From Trogon surrucura (Eukaryota; Chordata; Aves; Trogoniformes; Trogonidae), in the NCBI GenBank assembly GCA_020746105.1, contig CM036617.1, positions 176,294,412-176,358,411 of the forward strand: DNA of 64,000 nt, given 5' to 3'. How positions within the stretch are numbered: the first letter of the stretch is position 1; every line of letters starts with the position of its first letter. Of this stretch, positions 12,801 through 25,400 are shown in pieces. A program made the position numbers and the translations under genes. The notes beneath the pieces are model-generated. The model was not told the origin of the DNA. It searched no databases and worked only from the letters and a program-made list of their open reading frames with translations.

Positions 12801-15800
12801 ACAGAATTTACATAAACCAAGTAAAAAGTTAGATTAATCAATCTGTTTTTCTGTTTCAATTAATGTTTTTCTGGTCTTCTATGTAGCACATGCACATTCA
12901 ACGAAAAATGTTCTTTCTGTAAAGAAAGATGGCATTCAGTCCAGAAAATGGTAACACTTTGTAGTATTCTTCTCACAGTGTTTACTGAAACGTGCTTGTT
13001 TTGGTATGGGAAATAATTCATCATCTCTGTGCATTTCACAGCATCTTCTTAGCAACAAATTTCAGAGGTAAAAAAAAAAGTTGCATTTTAAGACCACAGA
13101 CAAACACAAAAGTTTTAAGGAACTCAATCTAAGCATTTCTAACCTCAGTTCCAACAGTAGATTGGATGCTGAAAAAATGAAAAAGAACTTTAAAACTTTA
13201 ATAGGGCTATAGCTAACTTTCGTAACAAATATTTGGGATTTCAGGTTTTTGTTGATAAGTTGTGTCTTACATAAACCTGCCCATCTAGAATAATTTGGCC
13301 GTTTTTTTGGGAGAGTGGACCATTGGAATTCATGTTGCTCAGCACATCACTGTTTTGGTTTTGTAAGCCATACAAACTGAAGGAAGCAACTGTGTATATT
13401 GGCATTGGAACTTTAGAAGTCTAAACCAGTTTGTAATAGGCACAGATGTTCTCAGCATCTGCAAAACAAATTTCAGATTTCATTTCTATATGAAATCTTA
13501 TTTAGATTATTTGAAAATATGCAAACTTTTACTTCAAATGGAAAATGGTACTTCCCTCCAGCACTCCACTATCACACAACTGAAGAAAATGAAAAGAACA
13601 GGTGAAAAGTCCATGGAAGTTAAATATTAAAGATAAAAATGACATTTCTAATACAAAGGGACAGTTTCCCTAAGGAGATATTTTGAGAGTGAAGGTCAAT
13701 TTTTGAAAAATACTTTAAAGAACATTTCATTTTGAAGAGGACTGTCAGAATGCAAATGTAGTGATAATGCAGATAGTGTACGTCCAAGGTGTTTTTCTGC
13801 CAACAAAAGGGGATGTTTATGATTTATCACACATAATAATACTCACCCATCTGAACAGAAATTGGATTTGTTTGTTTATTTATTTATTTATTTATCGGTT
13901 CTCTTTAATAATGTCCTCTAGGCAACCTGGGCATGATAATATGCGTTGCGATGTTCAATAGTAAGCCTGTGAATTTGCTGTTCAACGGAAGCACTCTAAT
14001 TTAATAAAAAATTGCTCAGAAGAACCTGCAATAGTGCACTCCACCATACTGCAAAGCACAGAGCCACTTCTAGAAGACTAAGTCCTGCAGCAATATTCTT
14101 GGGAAAGTGAAAATTTATCTACTCTTTGCAGTGAAAACTTAGCAGATTTTAGACAGTATTTTAATTTAGCTCCATGCACATCCTTTAGTTTTGATAATAC
14201 ATGATACATGTGCCTTTCTGGAAAATGTCATTGTATTTTGCATACTGAGCTCTAGCTGTCACTGCTGATATGCACAACCCTCCCCAGACTTCCATGAGAA
14301 GAGCAAGTGGAAGACATATGAAGGAAGCAAGAAGAGCAGAATTAATGAAAAACAATCTCCAAATTAAAAATGGAGTAAGGGTTCTTAGACTCATATTTTC
14401 CAATGGATACATGAAAGCATGCGCGTTCAGTCTGAATCCCACCCATTGGTTCCAAGAACAGAATTGTTTTCTGATACAACACTTTATTTTAGTTTCAGGG
14501 ATGGAAAAGAGATCTGATACTCAGACCTGAAAAATGTTCTAACTGAAGGTTAGACAAAGAGCCTTTAGATCACCAATTTTTTGATTATGGTGTAGTTGCA
14601 TTTCCACCTACAGCGTTAAAGTATTCTCTCACCAGCTGGGCCCAATTAACTTCATGTATATATAGAAAATATAGAAAAAATATATTGGCAGGTGAGTATA
14701 TGATGTGCTGAACTTTCAGGACCTTGACAACTGCATGTCAAAGCTTTCCTGAAGCTGAGATACACAAAAACCAACTCCTCTTCAACATGATCTGAGGACA
14801 GGCACAGCTTGGAGGAGTTCATGGTGGAAGAGAGAAGTTCCCTAAATGACTGGCCACTCCAGTGCATTAAGGCTACTCACTGCAACAACTGGGCACGTCA
14901 GGTACAAACTGGGCTGACTTCCACAACTGGAATTACCCAGCACTTGGTGGTAGCATGTCTCAGACACTGATTACATGAAACATCTCTATAGAAGCATGCT
15001 TGACCTGCTCAGCAGCAACAGGCATTGTGCGAGCTGTTCATTGCTGCCCTTAGACAAAGAAAACACTTACCCAGAGTGCCTGAAGACATAACACAAGCAA
15101 TGGGTGGGAAAACAGAAGAAATAAAGCTCTTCCTTCCTGAATCCTCTAGACCATGCTCCTGTCTCAAAAAATCAGACTTGATGCTCAGAGGATACGCTTG
15201 CTCCTGCCCTGGACCCAGCAGGAGTACAGCCATATCAGGGCAGCACTTTACCACAGTCAACTGGCAATGCTGCAAAGTGTAGAATTAATTTGAAGCAATA
15301 CCATAAAGCAGGTTTACGTGGCCTCTAGGACCCAAGGTAATAACAGTGCAGTTATATGTGATGTAAAGCAGATCTATCTTCCCTTTCCTGAGCTACAGAA
15401 TCAGAACCTAAAGCTGGTCTCAAAACTTGACTGACTAAAAAAGGAGTTAATTAAGCTGACATTAACTTCTGATGACAACCTGGTAAGAAAACTAAGTGCT
15501 TACTTGTGAACCATAATCTTCCCTTGCATGTGTTCACATTTGTTTTGGCAGCTCTTTTAATGGAGAAACACTACATTATTTGCCATACCACAACAATCCT
15601 ATTTCATTCAATAAAACTGTACAACACTAATGTGTAAAAGCATGAATGTTCCTAGATTTGCTTTTCTGGGAACCTATGTACAGTTTGCCAAGGAAAAGTA
15701 AATTAGCAACATATGAAACTAATATTTCAATGATACACTAGAAGGGAATGAATAATTGTGATATATTTTCCACTTAATTAATTTCTGTTGTCTTAAAGCT

Positions 15801-18800
15801 AAATGCTAAATCATAACAAACGGGGAAATTTTTAAAAATTATTCCCACTGACAACCTGAAATATTATTTTTATTCTTCACTGAGATCCTATCTCCAGTTA
15901 CATAATCTTCAAGTCCTGCTGGAAAATATTTTTAATAAAATCACATTTAAAAAACATTATCCACAAAAATCTATTCTGAAAACCCATCTTAAATGGAATT
16001 GTAAGAATCAATCAAAATTTTTATCTCACAGTCTTCATTTATTTGCTATATATCGAATTCATGGGCTGTGCAGAAAGAGTTATTAATTAACATTACTTTC
16101 TTTAACATTGTTCATGAGAAAGGGATGAGCTGTCTGCAAAGTGCTGATAGAGCTGACTAATTGGGAAAACACACCACTTATATAAATTCATTTCTTTGTT
16201 TTACAACATTCTATAAAATTTCTGCACAGAGGAAGGGAAGGAAGGGAAATACAGGCTTACAGTAAAATCTTTCTGTGAAGATATTCCGTTCAAGTACTGT
16301 AACAAGCATTGCTTTTTTTAAGAATTAAGGCTAAATCTTAACTTTCCTTATTCATAATAGCAGTTATAAGAGTTCATGGGAATTTTACCATTAGCTTTAG
16401 TGAAAGCACAGGCTGTGACACTTGAGTTATTCTTAGGAACGGTAAGTGTCATTTAACTCTGTGCTACTGCAATCAGTGCTCTCATTGTTAAAAGAGTGAG
16501 TGAGAGAATGTGAGAGAAGAAAATCTTGAGAGTTTTAATGCATTAAGAACATGTTATCTGAAATAAAAAATAAACCAAAAGCCATCTGAACTTTCTTTTA
16601 CTATATGCCAGGAAGATTTCAATGATGAACCAGTGTTCACAATAATTTCTATGCTGTTCAACTTCAATATATACAGGTAACAGAAGTGTACACAGTTGCT
16701 TTGCCTTCACAAACGTAAATTTGGAACTGCCTTTGTAACAAAAGATATTTGATCATCCACACTGTCTTCAGCAGGTGCTTTCTTCTCCCACAGAAATCAA
16801 TAGAAGTTTGCCAGTGACTCTAATGAAGACAATCCAGATCTTCACTACATCAGTGTAACTAACAGATTGTTTCATATTAGTATCTGTTAATGCTTGATCT
16901 ATGGACTTTTTTTTAAATAATGTTGAATGCTTGGAATTGTCCTTTTCTATATAGACAAATAACAATCATTCAAAGGAAGTGGAAATCTTCAGAAAAGTGG
17001 TGATTTCAATGTCAATGTTATTTAAATGTTTAATTTAGGAAATGATCTTCCCTACATAACTCATTATTTCAATAACTGGTATTTAGATAGATGACATTAA
17101 ACCATTCATGTGATCAAGTAGTGCAAATTCACTACTTATCCAAAAAAATCACCTCTTAGATATACTTGTTATATTTTCTCTCACTTCTGTTTGAGGAAAA
17201 GCACAGGAACAAAGTGACACTTCTCAAAGTTTTTTCTCTGAATGCCTTCTTTTTCTGAAGAAACTCAATTGAATTCTGTTTGCTAAAAAAAAAATAATCA
17301 ACATGACTACAGAAGTGTGACTTTTAAAAGAAATGTAACTTTTAAAAAAAAAACAAATGAGCAACTCCCTAAAGCTCTTGTTGGCTAGACTTTTTTTGCC
17401 TAAGAGCCTGTCTAGGGGTAATCTTAATGATGTGCATTTTCACTACATGACTCTGTACCTTTATTCGTGTTCTCAAATTAAAATTAAAATTTCCAGGAAA
17501 GTAAGTGTTTATGATTTTTAATTTGCTTTTATTTTTAATCATAAACAGCACAGGAACAATTTTGCTGAAATGAACCTTATCACAACCCTTGCTAGCTAAT
17601 AAAAGTCTGCCAATAAACACTGAAGAACTTAGTTTATATGCTGTACATTGAGTATTTTGTAAGGTGTGTTCTTTGAATTGATACCCATGCCTTAGATTAT
17701 AAAAAGGTTAGCAAATGGCACATTAATCCAAGTAATGTACAGCTCATTCTACACTTTTTAACATCTGTGTGTCCTCTCGATGACTTCAGTCTTTCTAAGA
17801 CTAACAAGTAGATTTAGGATTTATAGTTGAGAAACAGCATGGCTGCTTCTGCTGTCAGTCTTTATTCATTAATAATAGGAGGTGTAATAAACAACACAGA
17901 TTTACAACTGTACATTTTAATTATTGTTTCTGAAGGTTTACGTAATCAGGAGAGGTGATCACTGCTTCTGCTTACTTGGAATTTTCTCTTTTGGTGCCAG
18001 ACACTGCCGAGTTATTCAGAGAGCAGACAGCTTTGTTCTTTTCATCAGTCATTCATGAAAGAGTTCACAGTTCGTGTGTTAAGGCAATCCGAGTTTCAGC
18101 CTAACAATCCGGTTTGTTGGCTCAGGAGATTTACTGCATCTTGATTTTCTTGATAAATTCCATGTGAAATCCAATGCCAGCTGCCCTGACAACATCATTA
18201 TATGAATAAGTTCATATTGGTCCAGATGCAAAGAGAGACTTACATAAAACTGAGAATTTTGCAATGAAAAGTTAAAAGTTAGAGGCAAATCTTCATTACG
18301 TTGGTGGGTTCTCTTGGATGTTTGAGTTTAATGATAACGTGCATTGGAGTTTCTGTGAAGAAAATGCCTCAGAGCTCTTGAATCAAAAAAGACTCCTGCA
18401 TAGAAGATATTGTGCATACTATTTTTAATAACCTGTGCCTCTCAGGCTGTCTGGTGCTTATTAATCTGTCTCATCACCAGGAATTAATTTCAAGTCTTTA
18501 AGGGAGAAAGCAACAAGAAGCACATGGGGTGCAACTTCTCTGAGCCATCCTAAGTCTCAAAAGGATTTTACTCCCTTTCTTTGAGTACTCTGAAATAAAA
18601 CATTGACAAAGACAAAAATAAGGGATAAGCAAATTCAAAGAAACCAACTTATTCAGCATTGCCTGGAGATACAGAATACAGAGCCACCAAACTGAGTTGG
18701 TTATTTCAGATGGTGATGGAACTGCAGCTGGGCCCCTGACAATGTTCCCACCGAGCAGGAATCACGGGAATTTTGGAAAACTGCAAAATTTGAGCAGACC

Positions 18801-21800
18801 TCAGAAACTAAAGAAGCTGAAGTCACAGCTCTATGGGTTAGGTGACCAATTTAAATGTCCGGGCAACTGATTTGATTATGGATGCTGAAAATTCTTCGTG
18901 GCTTATAGCCTAGCACAGATTCCTCTCCTTTCAGAGCACTAGTGTATATATCGGCAAGAAGGAGGACGTATATCAGTAAGAAGGATAAGACAAATGGGAC
19001 AAAGAAATGTAAAGAAGATAAAAAAGATTGAGTATTCATCTACTTCCCAGAGAAGAGGAAGTCTGAAGCACCATACTAAGTTGGCTATTTCACACGTAAG
19101 CAGGTAAAACTTTCTTGGTGCTATTTTACCCTTGCCCTTAGTATCAGTGATCTCTGGAGACATAACGACACACACAGGATGGCTTTTAGCAAAAAAGTAA
19201 AGCTGAACCAATAAGGATGGGAAGGAAAGAATACTCCCATCATGAAAGACATACAGCTGCCACCAAGGCACATACATTTAGCATGCTTCCCCTGTGCAGA
19301 TTTTATGCCATCATAGGACATACAGATTTTAAGTCTCAGGACTTTAACTCCATCATGACATAGCAGAAGTATTTTAACTCTAAGTAGATAGTTGTTAACA
19401 GTAAACTAATGAATAATGTCAATGAAGAAGATAATTTTGGATAAAAAAAATGCTTAATATTTAATCAGAAAAAAACCTTGAAAATAAACCCCCCAAAACT
19501 AAAACTGTAATTTTTTTTTGCAGTGTGATGTTCTAAGGCATGAATCAGAACTGTAAAATTAAAGTTTATTGTTACAAAAACCAGGCTTGGAAATCTCAGG
19601 GCTATAACATACTAAGAATATACAGATTGCATGCATACTCTGCCTATACTCTTGTTCCTCCATCCAAGATCAGCCCTAAAGAAATGCTGAACCAATAGGG
19701 ATAAGACCAATAATCTGAACCAATAAGGATAAATAAACCACTGCAAATCTGTGACAGAATGCACAGGTGTGTCGCGAAAAGAATCAGGCGAACACCTGAG
19801 GGAAAGCAGGTATTCCTTAGGGAGCAGATCAAGATAGATAGCCCTCTGTCACACCGAAAGAAAATGGAGATTATATTTCTACCAAAAGACTTCATTGTAT
19901 TTAGTATACGGTTTACATTATGGAAGAACTTCTGGCAATAACCATGAAGAAAAATTGGTTTATTCATCTTGATTACTGTCAGGGATTTTTTCCACTGTAT
20001 AAACAATAGCTCATAGGTATTCAGGCATACAAAGCTTCAGAACAGCTTTGAAAGCAGACAGCAACTGACTTTGCTGAATGCAAACTCATCATATAAACCT
20101 CTTGATAGCTATTATTCTAAGAAGCACATTGCCTCTGTCTTTGCCTGCGTAGACTACAAATTACATGAGAAGTACTGAAAAAGCCTGAGAAGTTCGAGCG
20201 GAGGGTATGCAAATTTATTCAGATCTTTTTGAATCACTGGAAAAGCACTTGGGCAAATCCTAGAGGTGTGCTTGTTACTTTCAACTGTTGCAAATCTCCT
20301 CTTAAGATAGTAATAAGAATTCAACTTTGTATTTAGATAGCATTATACACATTAAAATATCACACAAAATTGGCAATACTCTCTTCACCCTGTGCAATTT
20401 CAACTGTGTTCAAATTAAACCAGGTGGGACTGGCTGAAGCAAGTACTTTTGGATCATAACGGGGTACGTCTAAGCACTTCCTTTCAGTGAGAAGCTGTGC
20501 TTTCTTTGTTTGGACATCATATATGCCTGGTTTTTAGTATTTGGTCAGAAAAAGTAGCGGAATCAATTCATAACACAAAAAAGTAATTTCACTCCCAAGT
20601 AAATTTTTTCGACAGCACATAAGACTGGGAGTGACAATGCTTGAACATTTCACTAATAATTAGTCATCATGTCTCAGCAGAACATAAAACCTATTTTTCT
20701 GTGATTTTTGTTAATCTTTTTTAACATCATGTATTTTAGATTACCTGATATATAAATACCAGACACTACTGTACTTGGGTTGTTTTTTTTTTTCTTTCCA
20801 GATGCTTAGAGGTTAAGAAAGGATTTTATTTCTTCTGATTTCTCTCCTGGGAAAAAAAATCTACCAGCTAGTTAGTTTCTTTAGTACTCTGTATATTACA
20901 AAAAGTGACATATATGGAAGGCCCTGTTTTCTTTTCTTAGCTCTACTTCGAAGATGCTGTGAGCACCTGCAACTTCTCTTAATTTCCTTGGGTATTGCAG
21001 GTGTTCAGCAGCTGTAAGAATTGCACGTACTGGGACCAAACAAATGTGAGAAGCATATACTGGATCCACGGAGCTAATAAGGACTGTGCAGTGAACTCAT
21101 AGAACGAAAACCCCATTTTTTTTCCAAGTGAACACGTCAAAAGAGACGTGACTTGTTAGAAAAATACCTTACTTTTCTTGAATGGCCATGTTCACAAGCT
21201 CTCATTACATTTTGTAGACTGAAACAGAGTAAGATTTGTTCCTACTCACATTTGAATCTAAGTCCCATGACTATTACTGTCACTATACAATTAATATAAA
21301 AATATTTTCCGTTACCTTATGCCCACCAAAGTTGCATTCTGTCCATTTCTTCTTCAGTGCTGTATTCTATTATTTGTTTGTTGTCCTTTTTCCTGTGCAC
21401 TGGTAGTTAATTATGTTTTATAGATGCTGGAAAATTCTAATAAAGGCACTAGGACTTCGAATAGAAACTTTTACCTCTTTTAATTGATGGAAGATCTGCA
21501 AGTTTCATTAGGCAACCCATTGAGAATTAAATTTCCCACTCAGGAGTGCCGTACAGCCATACCCAACACCTTTGGGCTAGATAATAGCTTTCTGATACAA
21601 CCCAAGGATTACAGAGTGAACCCCAGCAGGGCAGCTGATTCTTAAGCACCGGGAAATCTCCCACTGCACTAGAGCACACACATTTTTCTTTTTTCGGAGT
21701 GACAGGCCAACAAGTGCATGCCAGGAATGTGACAGAAGGAAGAAGGGGTTAGCACAGAACTGCTCTTTGCAGGTGGTTTCTATCTATGCTCTTCTAGGTT

Positions 21801-22154
21801 GCTCTATAAATAAGCTGGTGCTAACGACCCAGAGAACAAGGAAGCGCAAAGATCCTAATTAGTTTATGAACATCTTATTTACAGTGTAGGTTAGTTTTTC
21901 TGTTTGTACTGTGCACCAGCTGAATCCAGAAAAGAAAACAGTGCGGTTGGTCTGAGACTGCTGGTGTCAGGCACGGGTAAAAATCGAGAAGGTACGATCT
22001 GGTGATTAGAGGTATCAAAAGACGGGCTATTGATACACAGAATAATACCTCAAAAAGAAGAAACATAAAACTTATTTTAAAATATTAATCACATAATATA
22101 AGTCAACTTATAACAAAGCCAGATGTTCAACACTGTTTAATAACTGGAAACAAT
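6818..22154. other. Intergenic DNA downstream of METTL25
   Basis: About 15 kb of AT-rich sequence in which I recognise no gene, CR1 copy or RNA. Reading frames here are all short and lack recognisable motifs. A TTTA microsatellite lies at 13867-13895. A motif CTGAACCAATARGGAT occurs three times between 19,203 and 19,729. Confidence 0.6.
13867..13895. repeat. (TTTA)n / (TTTG)n microsatellite
   Basis: About seven tandem tetranucleotide units, first TTTG then TTTA. It is a simple repeat. Confidence 0.9.
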
Positions 22155-22333
22155 GGTATTTATAAAGTAGATATTTATTTCTCATGATTCAAAGAGGCAC
22201 TTCACTTTTAATTTTTGCATCTGAAAAGCAAACATTGTACTTTAAGCATGAATTTAAAAAAAAAAAAAGAATAAAAGTGAGGAAATAGAAGTATCAGTTC
22301 AGAGTTTTCAACGTATCTGCAATTTGCTTCCAC
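22155..22333 (-). promoter_or_regulatory. METTL25: Likely METTL25 3' UTR with poly(A) signal
   Basis: Just after the METTL25 stop codon, the minus strand has an AATAAA hexamer at 22179-22174, about 155 nt into the putative 3' UTR. The far end (about 22,155) is a guess from the usual distance between signal and cleavage site. A plus-strand A-run at 22,257-22,270 lies before the hexamer. Confidence 0.55.
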
Positions 22334-22432
22334 TCAAAAACACGACTGCTTCTTCAGCGCAATAACCGCATAGCATCTGGGGGATTTCACAGGATCAAAT
22401 AACTTCACAAGTCCAGACCAGGCAATGCTGTC
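22334..22432 (-). CDS. METTL25: METTL25 last coding exon
   Basis: This is the terminal coding exon, 99 nt: 32 residues beginning [14 protein letters not shown] and ending IALKKQSCF, then TGA at 22334-22336. It starts straight after an acceptor read as ATTTTACAG on the minus strand and is entered in phase 0. The [16 protein letters not shown] block is the conserved C-terminal strand region of METTL25. The last residues after ALKKQ differ from the mammalian end and add a few residues. Confidence 0.9.
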   Translation of the reverse strand, partial: DSIAWSGLVKLFDPVKSPRCYAVIALKKQSCF

Positions 22433-25400
22433 CTGTAAAATGATATATGATAGAAGTACATAAAAATGTGTTGGACTTAAAAGCTAAGAAATGGTCATAT
22501 GCCCACATTTTGAAATACAAAATTGAAAACAAAAAAAATATCCTTAATGAAAAGCAGGAAAAAAACTTATCTAACAAAAAAAATCACAGCAAGTTTGTTG
22601 CGAAAAAAAGGACACACCAACCAGGATGTATTTTGAAGTCATTAAATTATTTCTGGCACTATCAAATGATAGCTTATCACCGCCTTCATCAACAAAGTTT
22701 TTTTCAGTTGAACTAGAGCAAAGAAATTAAGGACCAAGTCCTACGCATTTTATGCAGCACATTCTACTACTAAGGCTAATTAACTGACTTTTCAGATGAA
22801 TCAGGCCAGCTGGATTTGGCCTTCATGTTGCATATGGCTTTTATAATTTCTATTTTTTTCCTCCTAAACACATTTTGTGAATCAACCAGCACAAGATTAA
22901 ATCAACGCATATATTACATTTAGAAAAGGTAGATTAGTGCTAAATGCAGTAAGTCTGATCTCCTGTCTTGGAAATCATACAGATCTCTATGCGATTTATA
23001 ACTGGTTGGCATTTGGGAAAATACATAATTATTTAAATATTTTAAATTGCAGCTCTGTAAAAAAAAAACAGTTAAAATAAAAGCATACATTTACTACAAC
23101 TCAGTTGTTCCAAGTGCACTGTGGCAGAGAATAACGTGAATTTTTACTTATGATAAAATGGAGCTGTTAAAATGAAAGGTTTATGGTGGAAAAACAGAGC
23201 TGTTCACATGAATGGGTTTGAACTTTATTTTAAAATTTTATTTTGACTGTGGCCCAGAGCAGAAGCTGGAAGATGCTACTGTTTCCTCCTAGCAAATTAT
23301 AATGCTTACTGGTGCAGAGAAAGTATGACTGCTGCTTTTGAGTTAATCATCATGGAGTAAACGTACTAACATTCGCTTACTATATCCCAGGTCTATACTT
23401 GTGTGAAGTATATCCAGGCTGAGTGTTAGGCAAATGTACCTCAGCTGACCCATACAGTTGGAAAAAGTGCACCCTATCTCATCATTGATCTTAATTAAGA
23501 AACAACAAAAGTGAATCATAAACAGTTTGGACCTAATTAAAAATTTCTTGAATTATATTTTCTAAAACATATTCACTGGAAGCTCAAGCATATATAGCAT
23601 AATGTTTGTTTAGCACTTCCAGCATTGTTTTTAATTATTAAATATCTCAATATGCTGTATAAAATGAGATTTGTTGCATATTTAATTAATTTATTTTTTA
23701 CTGTCTATTGACTAGTAATTACCATACAATTAAAAGAACATAAACTGCACTATCGCTGCTTTGCTGAAGATAAAAACATCTGCCTGGCATATGTTTATAC
23801 CAAATGGAATGAATGCTTATACTTTTGCAAATATGATGAGAATAATAATACTGCAGCAGAGACTCTTGGTCTGCATGGTAATAAATTGGCTGAAATAAGT
23901 CTCATTTCACTGATGTAGCCTTTAGGTATCATAAAATATAATGCAAAAATACCTGCTCCTTGAGGTAGCAAAGACGATCCAGAAGTATCAAAACTTCTAT
24001 GCAGGGAGCCAGAACCACCTTCAGCTGAAAGAAAGATTAGATACTGTAATGATTTTGGGAAAGAGAGACACCACACTTCCAAATGGCTACACTTCTACAG
24101 AACAATTCCAGGAAGGTCAATAATTTTCTAGTGGTTCTGTTGTACAAACGTCACTTTGCCAATTTTCCCTGTGGGACAGACATCTTCAAAACAGATTACA
24201 TTAAAGATCAAAAATACGTGGAATGCCATAAAGTGAGGAAACTATGTTATTTAGTTGGTTTCAAGACACTGTCCAACAAGAAAATTATATTATATGAAGC
24301 AGAACAATTTTAAAGAGGGAAATAATGAATTTTAATAAAAAAGAAATTTTATTAAACAACTGCACGGAGACCATTCTAGGTTTAAAAGGAGACTGACATT
24401 TCATTTTCCAGGGTAATAGTCCCTCTTGAAAAAGAATCTTCCATGTGTTTGCTTTATTATTTTACTGACACCTAATATAGTTTTGGAATAGGATATGCTC
24501 CAACGTTTGGAAAGTGGAGCTGCTTTGTTTTTGAGATTGCATACCACAGTATAAGACAGTCCACCTCCACATAAAACTTAACAGGGCTTTGTTCTAGACT
24601 AGCACATATATACAAGGTAATAGTATTAATCCTATAACTTTTACCATATTAAACGCTTCAAGCTCATTCATTCTGTGCTTGTATTTTTCATAGTAATCCA
24701 TTATACAGCTGTCTGGGAGCTGAAAAGGATTTAAAAGAAAAAGATATCAGAGTTATTCCAGTTACTTTTTCAAAAGAACTTTAAAATGAAATATTTTTTT
24801 CCTAATTGAAAGTCACACTACAAAATGAAATCCGTGTTTTGTTTTTGAAATTAGCACTTTCATAAGGTTCAGAATAATTTTCCAATAGCAGGTTCTCAGT
24901 TCTCATTTACAATGAGTGTTCTTCAGACATCATTTTGCGCTGACATGCAATAGTGAGATACATTCATTATTCAGAAAGCTCCAGACATTCTTAAATGAGT
25001 ATTACACAGTAAAGTGGAGATAACATTCTCATTTCCTTTCCCATATATCTTATCCCCTCCCCACCCCCATCCCCAAGAGATTTATTTAAATAGCTGAGGA
25101 GTGGATTCTGGTGCGAGAGTAACATGCTTCAGTCAGGACTCTTGGATGGTATTTCACATTACAAAACCTCCTACCAGATTCTGGAAATAACACTTTGTTT
25201 CTCTGTGCCTCAACATACCCATCTTTAAACCAAAACCTTCTGTATTTACTTTGAACTACTACATGTAGTAGTAGTTCTGGTGTCCCCAATGTAAGAGGGA
25301 CATAAATCTGTCGGAGCATGTTCAGAGGAGGGCCACAAAGATGATCCAGGGGCTGGAGCACCTCTGCTATGAGGACAGGCTGCGGGAGCTGGGATTGTTC

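Noticed and set aside
19644-20006. 120-codon minus-strand frame.
   Set aside because: Hydrophobic low-complexity translation, no motif, no splice support; likely chance.
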